From Pseudoalteromonas sp. P1-9 (lineage in GTDB: Bacteria; Pseudomonadota; Gammaproteobacteria; Enterobacterales; Alteromonadaceae), in contig NZ_LKBD01000017.1 in assembly GCF_001399975.1 (NCBI RefSeq), positions 1 to 64,000 of the forward strand: DNA of 64,000 nucleotides. The letters are read 5' to 3'. The position numbers and the translations under genes are program-made. The notes under the pieces are model-generated. The model was not told the DNA's origin. It did no database searches and saw only the letters and a list, made by a program, of their open reading frames with translations. Of the stretch, positions 23,140 through 32,696 are shown one piece after another (within the stretch, counting starts at the first letter, position 1; each line of letters starts with the position of its first letter).

Positions 23140-23159
23140 TGTGATTTTGCAAAATCACA
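23140..23159. promoter_or_regulatory. perfect 20-bp palindrome upstream of icd
   Basis: TGTGATTTTGCAAAATCACA is a perfect dyad 60-79 bases before the icd ATG. Its ends are CRP-like half-sites (TGTGA/TCACA) but the spacer is 10, not 6. It has no T-tract, so it looks like an operator and not a terminator. The regulator is not identifiable from sequence alone. Confidence 0.55.
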
Positions 23160-23301
23160 AAAACTGAATGTAATTGACTTAGTCTAGCGTTATTTATAGT
23201 GCTGACAATTGGCCGATAGTATAGCAGGGCTAGTTTAAATAAAAAGAATTAGCAATCACAAAATGTTCAATTGACATGGGCAGGTAAATTTTAGGCATAA
23301 A

Positions 23302-23320
23302 AAAAGCGGGCGATCCGCTT
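23302..23320 (-). terminator. cspD terminator
   Basis: Minus-strand hairpin AAGCGG / CCGCTT with a short loop, followed by a run of seven T on the minus strand, about 30 bases after the cspD stop. Confidence 0.8.
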
Positions 23321-23351
23321 CTTTATTATAATGTGTCGTAAGCAGTACTAC

Positions 23352-23567
23352 TTAGACTTCGCCTTCAGTTGGCGCAATATTGGTCGCGTGTAGGCCTTTC
23401 GGACCTTGTTGCAACTCAAATGTTACATCTTGGCCGGCTTTAAGTGTTTTGTATCCATCCATTTGAATGGTTGAAAAATGCGCAAAGATATCCTCCGTGC
23501 TGCCTTCTTCTACGATGAACCCAAACCCTTTTGCGTTATTGAACCATTTGACTTTTCCGCAAGCCAT
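23352..23567 (-). CDS. cspD: cold-shock-domain protein CspD
   Basis: 71-residue single-stranded nucleic-acid-binding protein. RNP1 KGFGFI and RNP2 DIFAHF are intact. IQMDGYKTLKAGQ and GPKGLHATNI follow E. coli CspD (a stationary-phase inhibitor of DNA replication) more closely than CspA, and the divergent clpS-clpA neighbourhood is the same as in E. coli. GAGGT lies just before the ATG. Monocistronic with its own terminator. Confidence 0.93.
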   Translation of the reverse strand: MACGKVKWFNNAKGFGFIVEEGSTEDIFAHFSTIQMDGYKTLKAGQDVTFELQQGPKGLHATNIAPTEGEV

Positions 23568-23824
23568 ACCTCAACATCCTTCTATAAGTTGACTAAAATC
23601 ATGTTATTCTACATGGTAAATTACTTAACAAGCTTAAAACGAACCAGTGCTGCGGATTACACAAGCTTTTGTTCGTAAATTGCTTAGTAAATAATCACAT
23701 ATTGACTGTAGTTTAATTGACCAAACAGTCAAGTTTTTTTTAATTGTTTTTAACAATTTAAATAATTTTTTAATTTTTAAGACTCAAAGTTGCTTGAGTT
23801 TACAAGAGATGACTATATTAAATT
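23568..23824. other. divergent intergenic region cspD/clpS
   Basis: 257 bp of AT-rich DNA holding the promoters for cspD and clpS. A 7-bp dyad TTGACTG (23702-23708) ... CAGTCAA (23726-23732) is followed by an eight-T run, so it could act as a weak plus-strand terminator or attenuator ahead of clpS. No gene or structured RNA recognised. Confidence 0.5.
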
Positions 23825-24142
23825 ATGAGTGGGACACAATTTTCAGATTTAGTAGATAGCCAAAAGGAAAAGCAGCGACAAAGTATTAAGCCGCCGCGCA
23901 AGTATAAAGTCATTTTAAATAATGACGATTACACGCCAATGGACTTTGTTGTTGAGGTTTTAGCGCGATTTTTTAATATGGATTCAGACAGGGCGACTGA
24001 AATTATGTTAAAGGTCCATTATGACGGCAAAGCTGTCTGTGGCGTTTACAGTGCGGAAGTCGCTGAAACCAAGGTAGCGCAAGTGAATCAATACGCGCGT
24101 GATAATGAACATCCACTGTTATGTAGTTTTGAGCCCGAATAA
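23825..24142 (+). CDS. clpS: ATP-dependent Clp protease adaptor ClpS
   Basis: N-recognin that binds proteins with N-terminal Leu, Phe, Tyr or Trp and delivers them to ClpAP. 105 residues: disordered N-terminal tail, then [24 protein letters not shown] with the conserved NDDYTPM loop that reads the N-terminal residue, and [21 protein letters not shown]. Twenty-three bp upstream of clpA, same strand. Confidence 0.98.
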   Translation: MSGTQFSDLVDSQKEKQRQSIKPPRKYKVILNNDDYTPMDFVVEVLARFFNMDSDRATEIMLKVHYDGKAVCGVYSAEVAETKVAQVNQYARDNEHPLLCSFEPE

Positions 24143-24165
24143 AGAAGTATTTAGAGGAGTTTATT

Positions 24166-26436
24166 ATGCTTAATAAAGACTTAGAAATTACCTTAAACTC
24201 CGCATTCAGAGAAGCGCGTAGTCGCAGGCATGAATTTATGACTGTGGAGCACTTACTGTTAGCGCTATTAGATAACCCATCGGCAATTGATGCGTTGTCG
24301 AGCTGTGGCACCGATTTACAATCACTTAAAATCGCGTTGTCAGATTTTATCGATGAAACCACACCATTAATCCCCGACTTAGAAGAAGAACGCGAAACAC
24401 AGCCAACGCTTGGTTTTCAACGCGTATTGCAACGCGCTGTATTCCATGTGCAGTCGTCGGGTAAAAGTGAAGTAAACGGTGCTAATGTACTTGTTGCAAT
24501 TTTTAGCGAACAAGAAAGCCAAGCTGTTTACTTACTTAAAAAATGCGACATTACTCGCCTGGATATCGTTAATTACATTTCACACGGTATTTCGCGTTTA
24601 GACGAGGAAGAAAGTCATCATCCAAGTGAAGAAGAGCAAGAGATTGAGAATAGTGCCGAGCAGGGCGCAGATGAAAAATCTAAGCTAGAAAACTTTACCA
24701 CAAACCTTAATACGCAAGCAGAGCTTGGCTTAATCGATCCTCTGATCGGGCGCGACAGTGAAATTGAACGCACGATTCAGGTGTTATGCCGTCGTAAGAA
24801 GAACAATCCATTACTTGTGGGTGAAGCGGGCGTTGGTAAAACCGCTATCGCAGAAGGTCTTGCTTATCGTATCGTTAACGAGCAAGTGCCAGAAGTTATT
24901 TCAGATGCGACAGTATTTTCACTCGATATGGGCGCGTTGCTTGCTGGTACAAAATACCGCGGCGATTTTGAAAAACGTTTTAAGGCGTTGCTAAAACAGC
25001 TTCAGCAACACAAAAACGCAATTTTGTTTATCGATGAAATCCATACAATTATCGGTGCGGGTGCCGCTTCCGGTGGGGTGATGGATGCATCAAACCTAAT
25101 CAAACCGTTGCTATCAAGCGGTAAGCTTCGTTGTATGGGGTCAACCACATACAACGAATTTAAAAATATTTTTGAAAAAGACCGCGCTTTGGTACGTCGT
25201 TTTCAAAAAATCGATATTGTTGAGCCGTCAGTTGCCGACACTACTAAGATTTTAATGGGCTTAAAAGAACGTTATGAAGAGCACCATGGCATTCGCTATA
25301 CGCAAACAGCACTAAAAGCTGCTGCCGAGCTATCGGCTAAGTATATCAATGAGCGCCACTTACCGGACAAAGCGATAGACGTGATTGATGAAGCGGGTGC
25401 AAGTCAGCGTTTATTACCCGCATCGCGTCGTAAGAAAACAGTAACAGTATCGGATATTGAGCACATTATTGCCAAAATCGCGCGTATTCCCGAGCAAAAT
25501 GTATCAAATTCTGATAAACAAGTACTGCAATTACTTGATCGTAATCTGAAAATGGTGGTATTCGGTCAAGATGATGCCATTGATGCATTAAGCGCAGCAA
25601 TACGATTGTCGCGTTCAGGTCTGTCTAGCGAAGATAAACCAATTGGTTCGTTCTTATTTGCAGGGCCAACGGGTGTCGGTAAAACCGAAATCACTAAGCA
25701 ACTTGCAAAATGCTTAGGTGTTGAGCTTGTGCGTTTCGATATGTCTGAATACATGGAAAAACATGCAGTTAGTCGCTTAATTGGTGCTCCTCCTGGTTAT
25801 GTGGGTTATGAACAAGGCGGCTTATTAACCGATGCAGTGATTAAGCAGCCTCATTGTGTGGTATTACTCGATGAAATCGAAAAAGCGCATCCTGATATTT
25901 ACAATGTATTATTGCAAGTAATGGATCACGGCACGCTCACGGATAACAACGGCCGCAAGGCAGATTTCAGAAACGTTGTACTCGTGATGACGACTAATGC
26001 GGGTGTGCAAGAAACAATTCGTAAATCAATTGGCTTTAAGCAACAAGATCACAGCCACGATGCGATGAGTGAGATTAATAAAACGTTTACACCTGAATTT
26101 AGAAACCGCTTAGATAACACGATTTGGTTTAATCACTTAGATGAAAAAGTGATTTTGCAAGTGGTTGATAAGTTCATTGTTGAGCTGGAATCACAACTGG
26201 ATGCTAAATCAGTGTCACTGGAAGTAACCGAGCCTGCACGTAAATGGCTTGCAAAAGAAGGTTATGATAAAGCGATGGGCGCTCGTCCAATGGCTCGCTT
26301 AATTCAAGAAAAGCTGAAAAAGCCATTAGCCAATGAAATTCTATTTGGTGAACTCAGTGATGGTGGTAACGTAAAAGTAAGCATTAAAGATAAGCAGCTT
26401 ACATTTAGTTATGAAAACGAAAGCGTTGAAGCATAA
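24166..26436 (+). CDS. clpA: ATP-dependent Clp protease ATP-binding subunit ClpA
   Basis: AAA+ unfoldase of ClpAP. 756 residues: Clp N-domain (1-145), acidic linker, D1 with Walker A GEAGVGKT near residue 220 and Walker B LFIDEIH, D2 with Walker A GPTGVGKT near 499, Walker B VLLDEIEKAH, and C-terminal D2-small domain. An AGAGGAG-type SD precedes the ATG. The IGFK segment after D2 (KSIGFK) corresponds to the ClpP-binding IGL-type loop. Ends at a strong bidirectional terminator shared with infA. Confidence 0.98.
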   Translation: MLNKDLEITLNSAFREARSRRHEFMTVEHLLLALLDNPSAIDALSSCGTDLQSLKIALSDFIDETTPLIPDLEEERETQPTLGFQRVLQRAVFHVQSSGKSEVNGANVLVAIFSEQESQAVYLLKKCDITRLDIVNYISHGISRLDEEESHHPSEEEQEIENSAEQGADEKSKLENFTTNLNTQAELGLIDPLIGRDSEIERTIQVLCRRKKNNPLLVGEAGVGKTAIAEGLAYRIVNEQVPEVISDATVFSLDMGALLAGTKYRGDFEKRFKALLKQLQQHKNAILFIDEIHTIIGAGAASGGVMDASNLIKPLLSSGKLRCMGSTTYNEFKNIFEKDRALVRRFQKIDIVEPSVADTTKILMGLKERYEEHHGIRYTQTALKAAAELSAKYINERHLPDKAIDVIDEAGASQRLLPASRRKKTVTVSDIEHIIAKIARIPEQNVSNSDKQVLQLLDRNLKMVVFGQDDAIDALSAAIRLSRSGLSSEDKPIGSFLFAGPTGVGKTEITKQLAKCLGVELVRFDMSEYMEKHAVSRLIGAPPGYVGYEQGGLLTDAVIKQPHCVVLLDEIEKAHPDIYNVLLQVMDHGTLTDNNGRKADFRNVVLVMTTNAGVQETIRKSIGFKQQDHSHDAMSEINKTFTPEFRNRLDNTIWFNHLDEKVILQVVDKFIVELESQLDAKSVSLEVTEPARKWLAKEGYDKAMGARPMARLIQEKLKKPLANEILFGELSDGGNVKVSIKDKQLTFSYENESVEA

Positions 26437-26447
26437 ACAACATCAAT

Positions 26448-26477
26448 AAAAAAGCCCGCATTTAGCGGGCTTTTTTT
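26448..26477. terminator. bidirectional terminator between clpA and infA
   Basis: Perfect inverted repeat AAAAAGCCCGC / GCGGGCTTTTT with loop ATTTA, A-run on the left and T-run on the right. It serves convergent clpA (+) and infA (-). Confidence 0.93.
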
Positions 26478-26498
26478 ATATTCGATACTACTTATAAA

Positions 26499-26732
<234 letters not shown>

Positions 26733-26814
26733 TCAGTTGTATTCTTTAAAGCTGCAGATTTTGCCGAAAACCTATGCATATGTAAAGCTATGATTGGCAT
26801 TTACAGTCATCTTT

Positions 26815-27519
26815 TTATAATTCCAGATGCCAAATATTATTATTGAGCTTTTGGTAAGGTTTGAATTTAGTTTTGTAGTTCATTTTACGACATTCATCGA
26901 TTTGGTAACCTAAATACAAATATTGCTTGTTGATACTATTAGCAAATTCGATTTGTTTCAAAATCATCATGGTGCCAAGGCTGTAATCTTCGAAATCAGG
27001 ATCGAAGAAAGTGTAAATAGCTGAAAGTGCATTACTCAATGTGTCTGTTACCGCAACTGCAATTAAGGTGTTGTCGTGCCAAAGTTCAAGATAGTTAATT
27101 GGTAGCCAACTACAGGTCAAAAAGCTTTCATATTGTTCAACAGACGGTGGAAACATAGCGCCATCTTGGTGTCTTAGTGTGATGTATTTTTCGTACAGTG
27201 TGTAATAAATATCTTTGCTGACACTACTTACTTTAAGTTCGAACTGCTTACTTTTATTAATGATGCGCTTTTGTGATTTACTTGGCGAAAACTGTGACAC
27301 ATCAAGGCGGATAGCTTCACAGGCGGTACAATTAGCACAATGTGGACGATAAATTTGGTCGCTAGAACGACGAAAGCCAAGCGCAAGAAGGTGTTCAAAA
27401 CGCTGCTGGGTATAAAAATCGTGGTCTAGCACCACCAGTAAGCGCTCTTGCTCTTTATCGATATAACTGCATGGGAATTGTTGGCTTATCCCCAATTTTA
27501 CCGGCATATGCTCAGTCAT
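26815..27519 (-). CDS. bpt: aspartate/glutamate leucyltransferase Bpt (arginyltransferase-like)
   Basis: N-degron enzyme of the Ate1-like family. Bacterial Bpt adds Leu from leucyl-tRNA to N-terminal Asp or Glu, creating a ClpS substrate. 234 residues with the N-terminal Cys motif FPCSYI, the RPHCANCTACEAIRLDV cysteine cluster, and the C-terminal SLGTMMILKQIEFA / YLYLGYQIDECRKMNYK acyl-transfer region. It overlaps aat by 8 bp, so both transferases are made together. Leu rather than Arg specificity is taken from the bacterial family, not seen in the sequence. Confidence 0.95.
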   Translation of the reverse strand: MTEHMPVKLGISQQFPCSYIDKEQERLLVVLDHDFYTQQRFEHLLALGFRRSSDQIYRPHCANCTACEAIRLDVSQFSPSKSQKRIINKSKQFELKVSSVSKDIYYTLYEKYITLRHQDGAMFPPSVEQYESFLTCSWLPINYLELWHDNTLIAVAVTDTLSNALSAIYTFFDPDFEDYSLGTMMILKQIEFANSINKQYLYLGYQIDECRKMNYKTKFKPYQKLNNNIWHLEL

Positions 27520-28231
27520 AAATATCCGTCAATTGTGCCTTTTTCCACATAGTGGGATGAGTTGGTTGTTCATCTTTTACAGTAAGTTTAGCTAAAAATT
27601 CTTCGCGTGTAATGCAAGTAGCACCTAATGACGATAAATGTGGGTTCTCAATCTGGCAATCAATCAAGGTAATATTATGGTTTCGTAAGTGATTATGTAG
27701 CGCCCAAAATGCGAGTTTTGAACAGTTACTTTCAAAGTGGAACATAGATTCACCACAAAACACCTGGTTAACCATAATGCCATATAGTCCGCCAACCATT
27801 ATATTGTCTTGATTATATACTTCGATACTATGCGCATACCCTTGATTATGAAGTGCTATATAGGCTGCCTTCATATCATCGGTTATCCACGTACCTTCAA
27901 GTTGTTCTCGCTGCTTAATACAATTATTTATAACACCGCTAAAATCATTATTAACGGTAATGCTGTATTTACCTTGGCGAGCTAGTTTACGCAAACTGCG
28001 GCTGATGTTGATGTCACCGATATTTAATACCGCTCTGATACTTGGGCACCACCACATAATTGGTTCACCTTGATTAAACCAAGGGAAAATACCATTTTGA
28101 TAGGCGGTTATTAATCGTGGCATTGATAAGTCGCCACCAATTGCAAGCAAACCATCAGGCTCGGATAAAGCACGATCTGCGGGAGGAAATTGAGTTGATA
28201 ATGAATCGAGTAGTGTAAGTTGTGCTGTCAT
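27512..28231 (-). CDS. aat: leucyl/phenylalanyl-tRNA--protein transferase
   Basis: Adds Leu or Phe to N-terminal Lys/Arg, making primary N-degrons for ClpS-ClpAP. 239 residues with FPPADRALSEPDGLLAIGGDLS, GIFPWF, MWWCPSIRAVL, EGTWITDDMKAAY, GGLYGI and CGESMFH, all diagnostic. The ATG sits directly after the T-run of the trxB terminator and has no Shine-Dalgarno, which is unusual (see findings). Overlaps bpt. Confidence 0.97.
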   Translation of the reverse strand: MTAQLTLLDSLSTQFPPADRALSEPDGLLAIGGDLSMPRLITAYQNGIFPWFNQGEPIMWWCPSIRAVLNIGDINISRSLRKLARQGKYSITVNNDFSGVINNCIKQREQLEGTWITDDMKAAYIALHNQGYAHSIEVYNQDNIMVGGLYGIMVNQVFCGESMFHFESNCSKLAFWALHNHLRNHNITLIDCQIENPHLSSLGATCITREEFLAKLTVKDEQPTHPTMWKKAQLTDIYD

Positions 28232-28232
28232 A

Positions 28233-28258
28233 AAAAAGGCTGCGTTAGTGGCAGCCTT
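28233..28258 (-). terminator. trxB terminator
   Basis: Minus-strand hairpin AAGGCTGC / GCAGCCTT with a 7-base loop and a six-T tail, 15 bases after the trxB stop. The tail runs into the aat start codon. Confidence 0.85.
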
Positions 28259-28272
28259 CAGTTTAGCGAATT

Positions 28273-29238
<966 letters not shown>

Positions 29239-29465
29239 TTAATACTGCTTTTGCTAATTAATGCGGTTGATTCTATTAAAAACAAGGCAGATGTAAATTA
29301 TTTTACGGAATTTGATATTACTAACTTAGCGTAAGCGTCAATTTAACGTAACACCCGTCGTAAATTTAGCCACTTAGCAAATCTTTCTCTCAAAAATTGT
29401 GCGTTTAATCTAATAATTTGTTATGTTGACGCTTTTATACAAAACTGATGCTATAGGATAACAGC

Positions 29466-30797
29466 GTGCGTTTGGATTTTTGGCAAAAAGAGCCAAGCTT
29501 TAAACTTGATAGCGAGCAAATATCAATATTGCTTGATGCGTCGTCTTATCGAGCAAAATTATTATCGTTAATTAAAAATGCTAAACAGCGCATTGTTATT
29601 ACCGCGCTCTATTTACAGGATGATGAAGCAGGCCGTGAAATTTTAGAGGCACTTCATCAAGCGTCAAATGCGAACCCTGAACTACGCGTCGACATTTTGG
29701 TTGATTATCACCGTGCCCAGCGTGGCTTAATTGGTGAAGCTCAAAGTGAAGGTAATGCCGCACTTTACTTAAAACTACAACAAGCCTATAAAAATCGTGT
29801 GCGAGTTTTCGGCGTTCCGGTAAAAGGCAAAGAAGTATTTGGTGTATTGCACCTAAAGGGCATGGTGATTGACGATACCGTGCTTTACAGCGGTGCGAGC
29901 TTAAATAATGTTTATTTACAATATGAAGAGCGCTATCGCCTTGATCGTTATTTCACTATTGCGAATCAAGCGTTGGCAGATTCATTCACACAGTTTGTTG
30001 ATGATTACCTGATTGCGTCAAGTGCGGTAATTCGTCTTGATGTACGTCCGATTAAAAAGTTAGCAGAGTGCAAATCTGACCATAAAGCTCTGATGAAGTC
30101 GCTAAAACGTGCCAAGTATCCGTATGTTACGTCAACTGATGAAGGCCCAATTGATAGCTTTTTATTCTTAGGTTTTGGTCGTCGCGGCAATATGCTTAAC
30201 CGAGCGATTAAAAATCTGTTTGAACTCGGTGAAAAAGAGCTGGTTCTTTATACCCCTTACTTTAATTTTCCGGCGCCACTCTTGCGTGTACTTAGAAAGA
30301 AATTAAAACAAGGCCTTAAAGTGACCATTGTTGTGGGTGATAAAACCGCGAACGACTTTTATATTTCGCCGGATAAGCCGTTTAGTAAAATTGGTGCGTT
30401 GCCATATTTGTACGAAACCATATTGGCTAAGTTTTTAAAACTTAATGATAAATTTGTGCAAGATGGCCTTTTAAATGTGCATCTATGGCGTCACGACAGC
30501 AACTCTTTTCACTTAAAGGGCATTAGTGTCGATAACCGTTATCAAATGATGACAGGACACAACTTAAACCCTCGAGCGTGGGGTTTAGATATCGAAAACG
30601 GTATTTTATTTGATGACAGCCAAGGTTTATTAACTGATGTACTTGAGCAAGAGAAGCAACAAATATTAACGCATTGTACTAAGTTAAACGGCTACAAAGA
30701 GCTGCAAACAATGCATGATTACCCAGAACCGGTTGCTAAACTTTTAGGGCAAGCAAAGCGTGTTAAAGTGGATTTTATTATTAAGCGCTTTATTTAA
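29466..30797 (+). CDS. pssA: CDP-diacylglycerol--serine O-phosphatidyltransferase (PLD type)
   Basis: Makes phosphatidylserine, precursor of phosphatidylethanolamine. 443 residues, phospholipase-D superfamily form as in E. coli, with two HKD motifs: HLKGMVID (His129, Lys131, Asp136) and HLKGISVD (His349, Lys351, Asp356). Other matches: VDYHRAQRG, YSGASLNNVYL, VGDKTANDFYI, GALPYLYE, NLNPRAW. The start is GTG with AGGA 6-10 bases upstream; no earlier in-frame start is needed. Monocistronic, with a bidirectional terminator shared with ald. Confidence 0.97.
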   Translation: MRLDFWQKEPSFKLDSEQISILLDASSYRAKLLSLIKNAKQRIVITALYLQDDEAGREILEALHQASNANPELRVDILVDYHRAQRGLIGEAQSEGNAALYLKLQQAYKNRVRVFGVPVKGKEVFGVLHLKGMVIDDTVLYSGASLNNVYLQYEERYRLDRYFTIANQALADSFTQFVDDYLIASSAVIRLDVRPIKKLAECKSDHKALMKSLKRAKYPYVTSTDEGPIDSFLFLGFGRRGNMLNRAIKNLFELGEKELVLYTPYFNFPAPLLRVLRKKLKQGLKVTIVVGDKTANDFYISPDKPFSKIGALPYLYETILAKFLKLNDKFVQDGLLNVHLWRHDSNSFHLKGISVDNRYQMMTGHNLNPRAWGLDIENGILFDDSQGLLTDVLEQEKQQILTHCTKLNGYKELQTMHDYPEPVAKLLGQAKRVKVDFIIKRFI

Positions 30798-30824
30798 GTA
30801 ATGTTTAATATAAAAAACACACAT

Positions 30825-30851
30825 AAAAAAGCAGCTTTCGCTGCTTTTTTT
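30825..30851. terminator. bidirectional terminator between pssA and ald
   Basis: Perfect inverted repeat AAAAAAGCAGC / GCTGCTTTTTT with a TTTC loop between convergent pssA and ald. Confidence 0.92.
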
Positions 30852-30867
30852 GTGCTTTGCAGAATGA

Positions 30868-31986
30868 TTAGCTATTTAAAGCATCTGCTGGCGCTACGTA
30901 TTCCATGTTGAAGCCTTCAGCAACTTCTTTACATGTTACTTTGCCTTTGAATACATTTAAGCCATTCATGAAGTGTGAGTCTTCAAGTAACGCAGCTTTG
31001 TAGCCTTTGTTAGCTAGCTTGATAATGTAAGGTAATGTTGCATTGTTAAGTGCAAATGTTGACGTACGAGGAACGGCACCTGGCATGTTTGCAACACAGT
31101 AGTGAACAACGTCATCAACGATATAAGTTGGATCTGCGTGCGTTGTTGCTTTAGAAGTTTCAATACAACCACCTTGGTCGATTGCAACGTCAACAATAGC
31201 AGCACCAGGCTTCATACGTTTGATGTGGTCTGCTGTTACTAGTTTAGGAGCTGCAGCACCTGGAATAAGTACACCACCAATTACAAGATCAGCGTCTAGT
31301 ACGTGCTTTTCTAATGCATCAGAAGTTGAATAAACAGCTTTAACGCGGTTACCGAACTGTGCATCGATACGACGTAAAACATCAACGTTACGATCAAGAA
31401 CAACTACATCAGCGCCCATGCCAACTGCCATTTGCGCTGCGTTGTTACCAACCATACCCGCACCAATAACAACAACTTTTGCTGGCTCAACACCTGGTAC
31501 ACCACCAAGCAGCATGCCGCGACCTGCATTTGATTTTTCAAGTGCTTGTGCGCCTGCTTGAATTGACATACGGCCCGCTACTTCTGACATAGGCGCAAGA
31601 AGTGGTAAACCACCGCGTGCGTCTGTTACTGTTTCGTAAGCGATACAGATAGACTTAGACTTAACTAGGTCTTCAGTTTGTGGAAGATCTGGTGCTAAGT
31701 GTAAGTAAGTGAATAGAATTTGGTCTTCGCGTAGCATTGCACGCTCAACTGCTTGAGGCTCTTTCACTTTAACAATCATGTCTGCTTTAGCGAAAACTTC
31801 TTCAGCAGTATTTAGAATTTCAGCACCTGCGGCTTCATAATCTTCGTTTGTAAAACCAATGCCAATACCTGCATTCGTTTCTACAAACACACTGTGACCG
31901 TGGTTGATTAACTCACGAACACTTGCCGGAACCATACCTACACGATATTCGTGGTTTTTAATCTCTTTAGGTACACCGATAATCAT
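30868..31986 (-). CDS. ald: alanine dehydrogenase
   Basis: NAD-dependent reversible deamination of L-alanine to pyruvate. 372 residues with [21 protein letters not shown], the [14 protein letters not shown] segment (substrate/NAD region), Rossmann [21 protein letters not shown] and a C-terminal [22 protein letters not shown]. Divergent from lrp with a 146-bp shared region, suggesting Lrp control, as seen for ald in other gammaproteobacteria. Confidence 0.97.
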   Translation of the reverse strand: MIIGVPKEIKNHEYRVGMVPASVRELINHGHSVFVETNAGIGIGFTNEDYEAAGAEILNTAEEVFAKADMIVKVKEPQAVERAMLREDQILFTYLHLAPDLPQTEDLVKSKSICIAYETVTDARGGLPLLAPMSEVAGRMSIQAGAQALEKSNAGRGMLLGGVPGVEPAKVVVIGAGMVGNNAAQMAVGMGADVVVLDRNVDVLRRIDAQFGNRVKAVYSTSDALEKHVLDADLVIGGVLIPGAAAPKLVTADHIKRMKPGAAIVDVAIDQGGCIETSKATTHADPTYIVDDVVHYCVANMPGAVPRTSTFALNNATLPYIIKLANKGYKAALLEDSHFMNGLNVFKGKVTCKEVAEGFNMEYVAPADALNS

Positions 31987-32065
31987 AACTTCACCTTACT
32001 TTGAACTGTGGTAATAGATAATACTATTTTATCTAGCTTTTATTAGTCGATGTAACTTTATTTAA

Positions 32066-32095
32066 TTGAAAAGTTGGTTAATAAAACCATATAAT
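32066..32095 (+). promoter_or_regulatory. sigma-70 promoter of lrp
   Basis: TTGAAA at 32066-32071, 18-base spacer, and a perfect TATAAT at 32090-32095; transcription would start near 32102, about 30 bases before the lrp GTG. Nearby, about 32019-32033, a near-palindromic AT-rich stretch (TACTATTTTATCTAG) fits the loose Lrp consensus and lies between the two divergent genes. Confidence 0.7.
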
Positions 32096-32132
32096 CAAAG
32101 AACAAAGATTAATATTCTAATTTGGTTAGCTA

Positions 32133-32600
32133 GTGTTAGATCGCATTGATAAAAAGATAATAGTCGAATTACAAAAAGATGGCAGAATTTCGAATGTGGA
32201 ACTTGCGCGCCGCATAGGTTTAAGTGCAACGCCTTGTTTGGAGCGAGTAAAAAAACTCGAGAGGGAAGGGTATATAAAAGGCTATAAAGCCATTGTCGAC
32301 CCAAAAAAAGTAGGTGCTGCGTTATTAGTTTACGTTGAAATTACTCTAACCAAAACCTCACCCGATGTATTTGAAGAATTCAGTAGCGCAGTAAAAAACC
32401 ATGATGAGATTTTAGAATGTCACCTTGTTTCTGGTAATTTTGACTTTCTATTAAAAACCCGTGTAGCAGATATGTCTGCATATCGTGACTTATTAGGTGA
32501 TATATTGCTACGTTTACCGGCAGTTTCAGAAAGTCGTACTTATGTTGTCATGGAAGAAGTGAAAAGTGATGATGTTTCGCTTCTAAAAGTAGCACCATAG
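32133..32600 (+). CDS. lrp: leucine-responsive regulatory protein Lrp
   Basis: Feast/famine global regulator. 155 residues: N-terminal AsnC-type HTH (LDRIDKKIIVELQKDGRISNVELARRIGLSATPCLERVKKLE) and C-terminal RAM ligand-binding domain (VEITLTKTSPDVFEEF, ILECHLVSGNFDFLLKTRV). LRLPAVSESRTYVVMEEVK matches true Lrp, not a paralogue. It starts with GTG; the preceding in-frame codons reach a stop within 6 bases, so this is the only option, and it is slightly shorter at the N-terminus than E. coli Lrp. Upstream of ftsK as in E. coli. Confidence 0.96.
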   Translation: MLDRIDKKIIVELQKDGRISNVELARRIGLSATPCLERVKKLEREGYIKGYKAIVDPKKVGAALLVYVEITLTKTSPDVFEEFSSAVKNHDEILECHLVSGNFDFLLKTRVADMSAYRDLLGDILLRLPAVSESRTYVVMEEVKSDDVSLLKVAP

Positions 32601-32696
32601 TAATAGAATAAGCACACTACACACTATTTGTATCTTAGAAAGTGTTATTTGCGCTGATGTAGTCGGAAGTAAAGAATAATAAAAAGGGGAGTTGTA

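Noticed and set aside
23140..23159. CRP or FNR binding site upstream of icd
   Set aside because: The half-sites TGTGA/TCACA are separated by 10 bases, where CRP needs 6 and FNR needs TTGAT-N4-ATCAA. Kept only as an unassigned palindrome.
26437..26498. tRNA-Ser gene between clpA and infA, as in E. coli
   Set aside because: The gap is only 62 bp and is taken up by the terminator.
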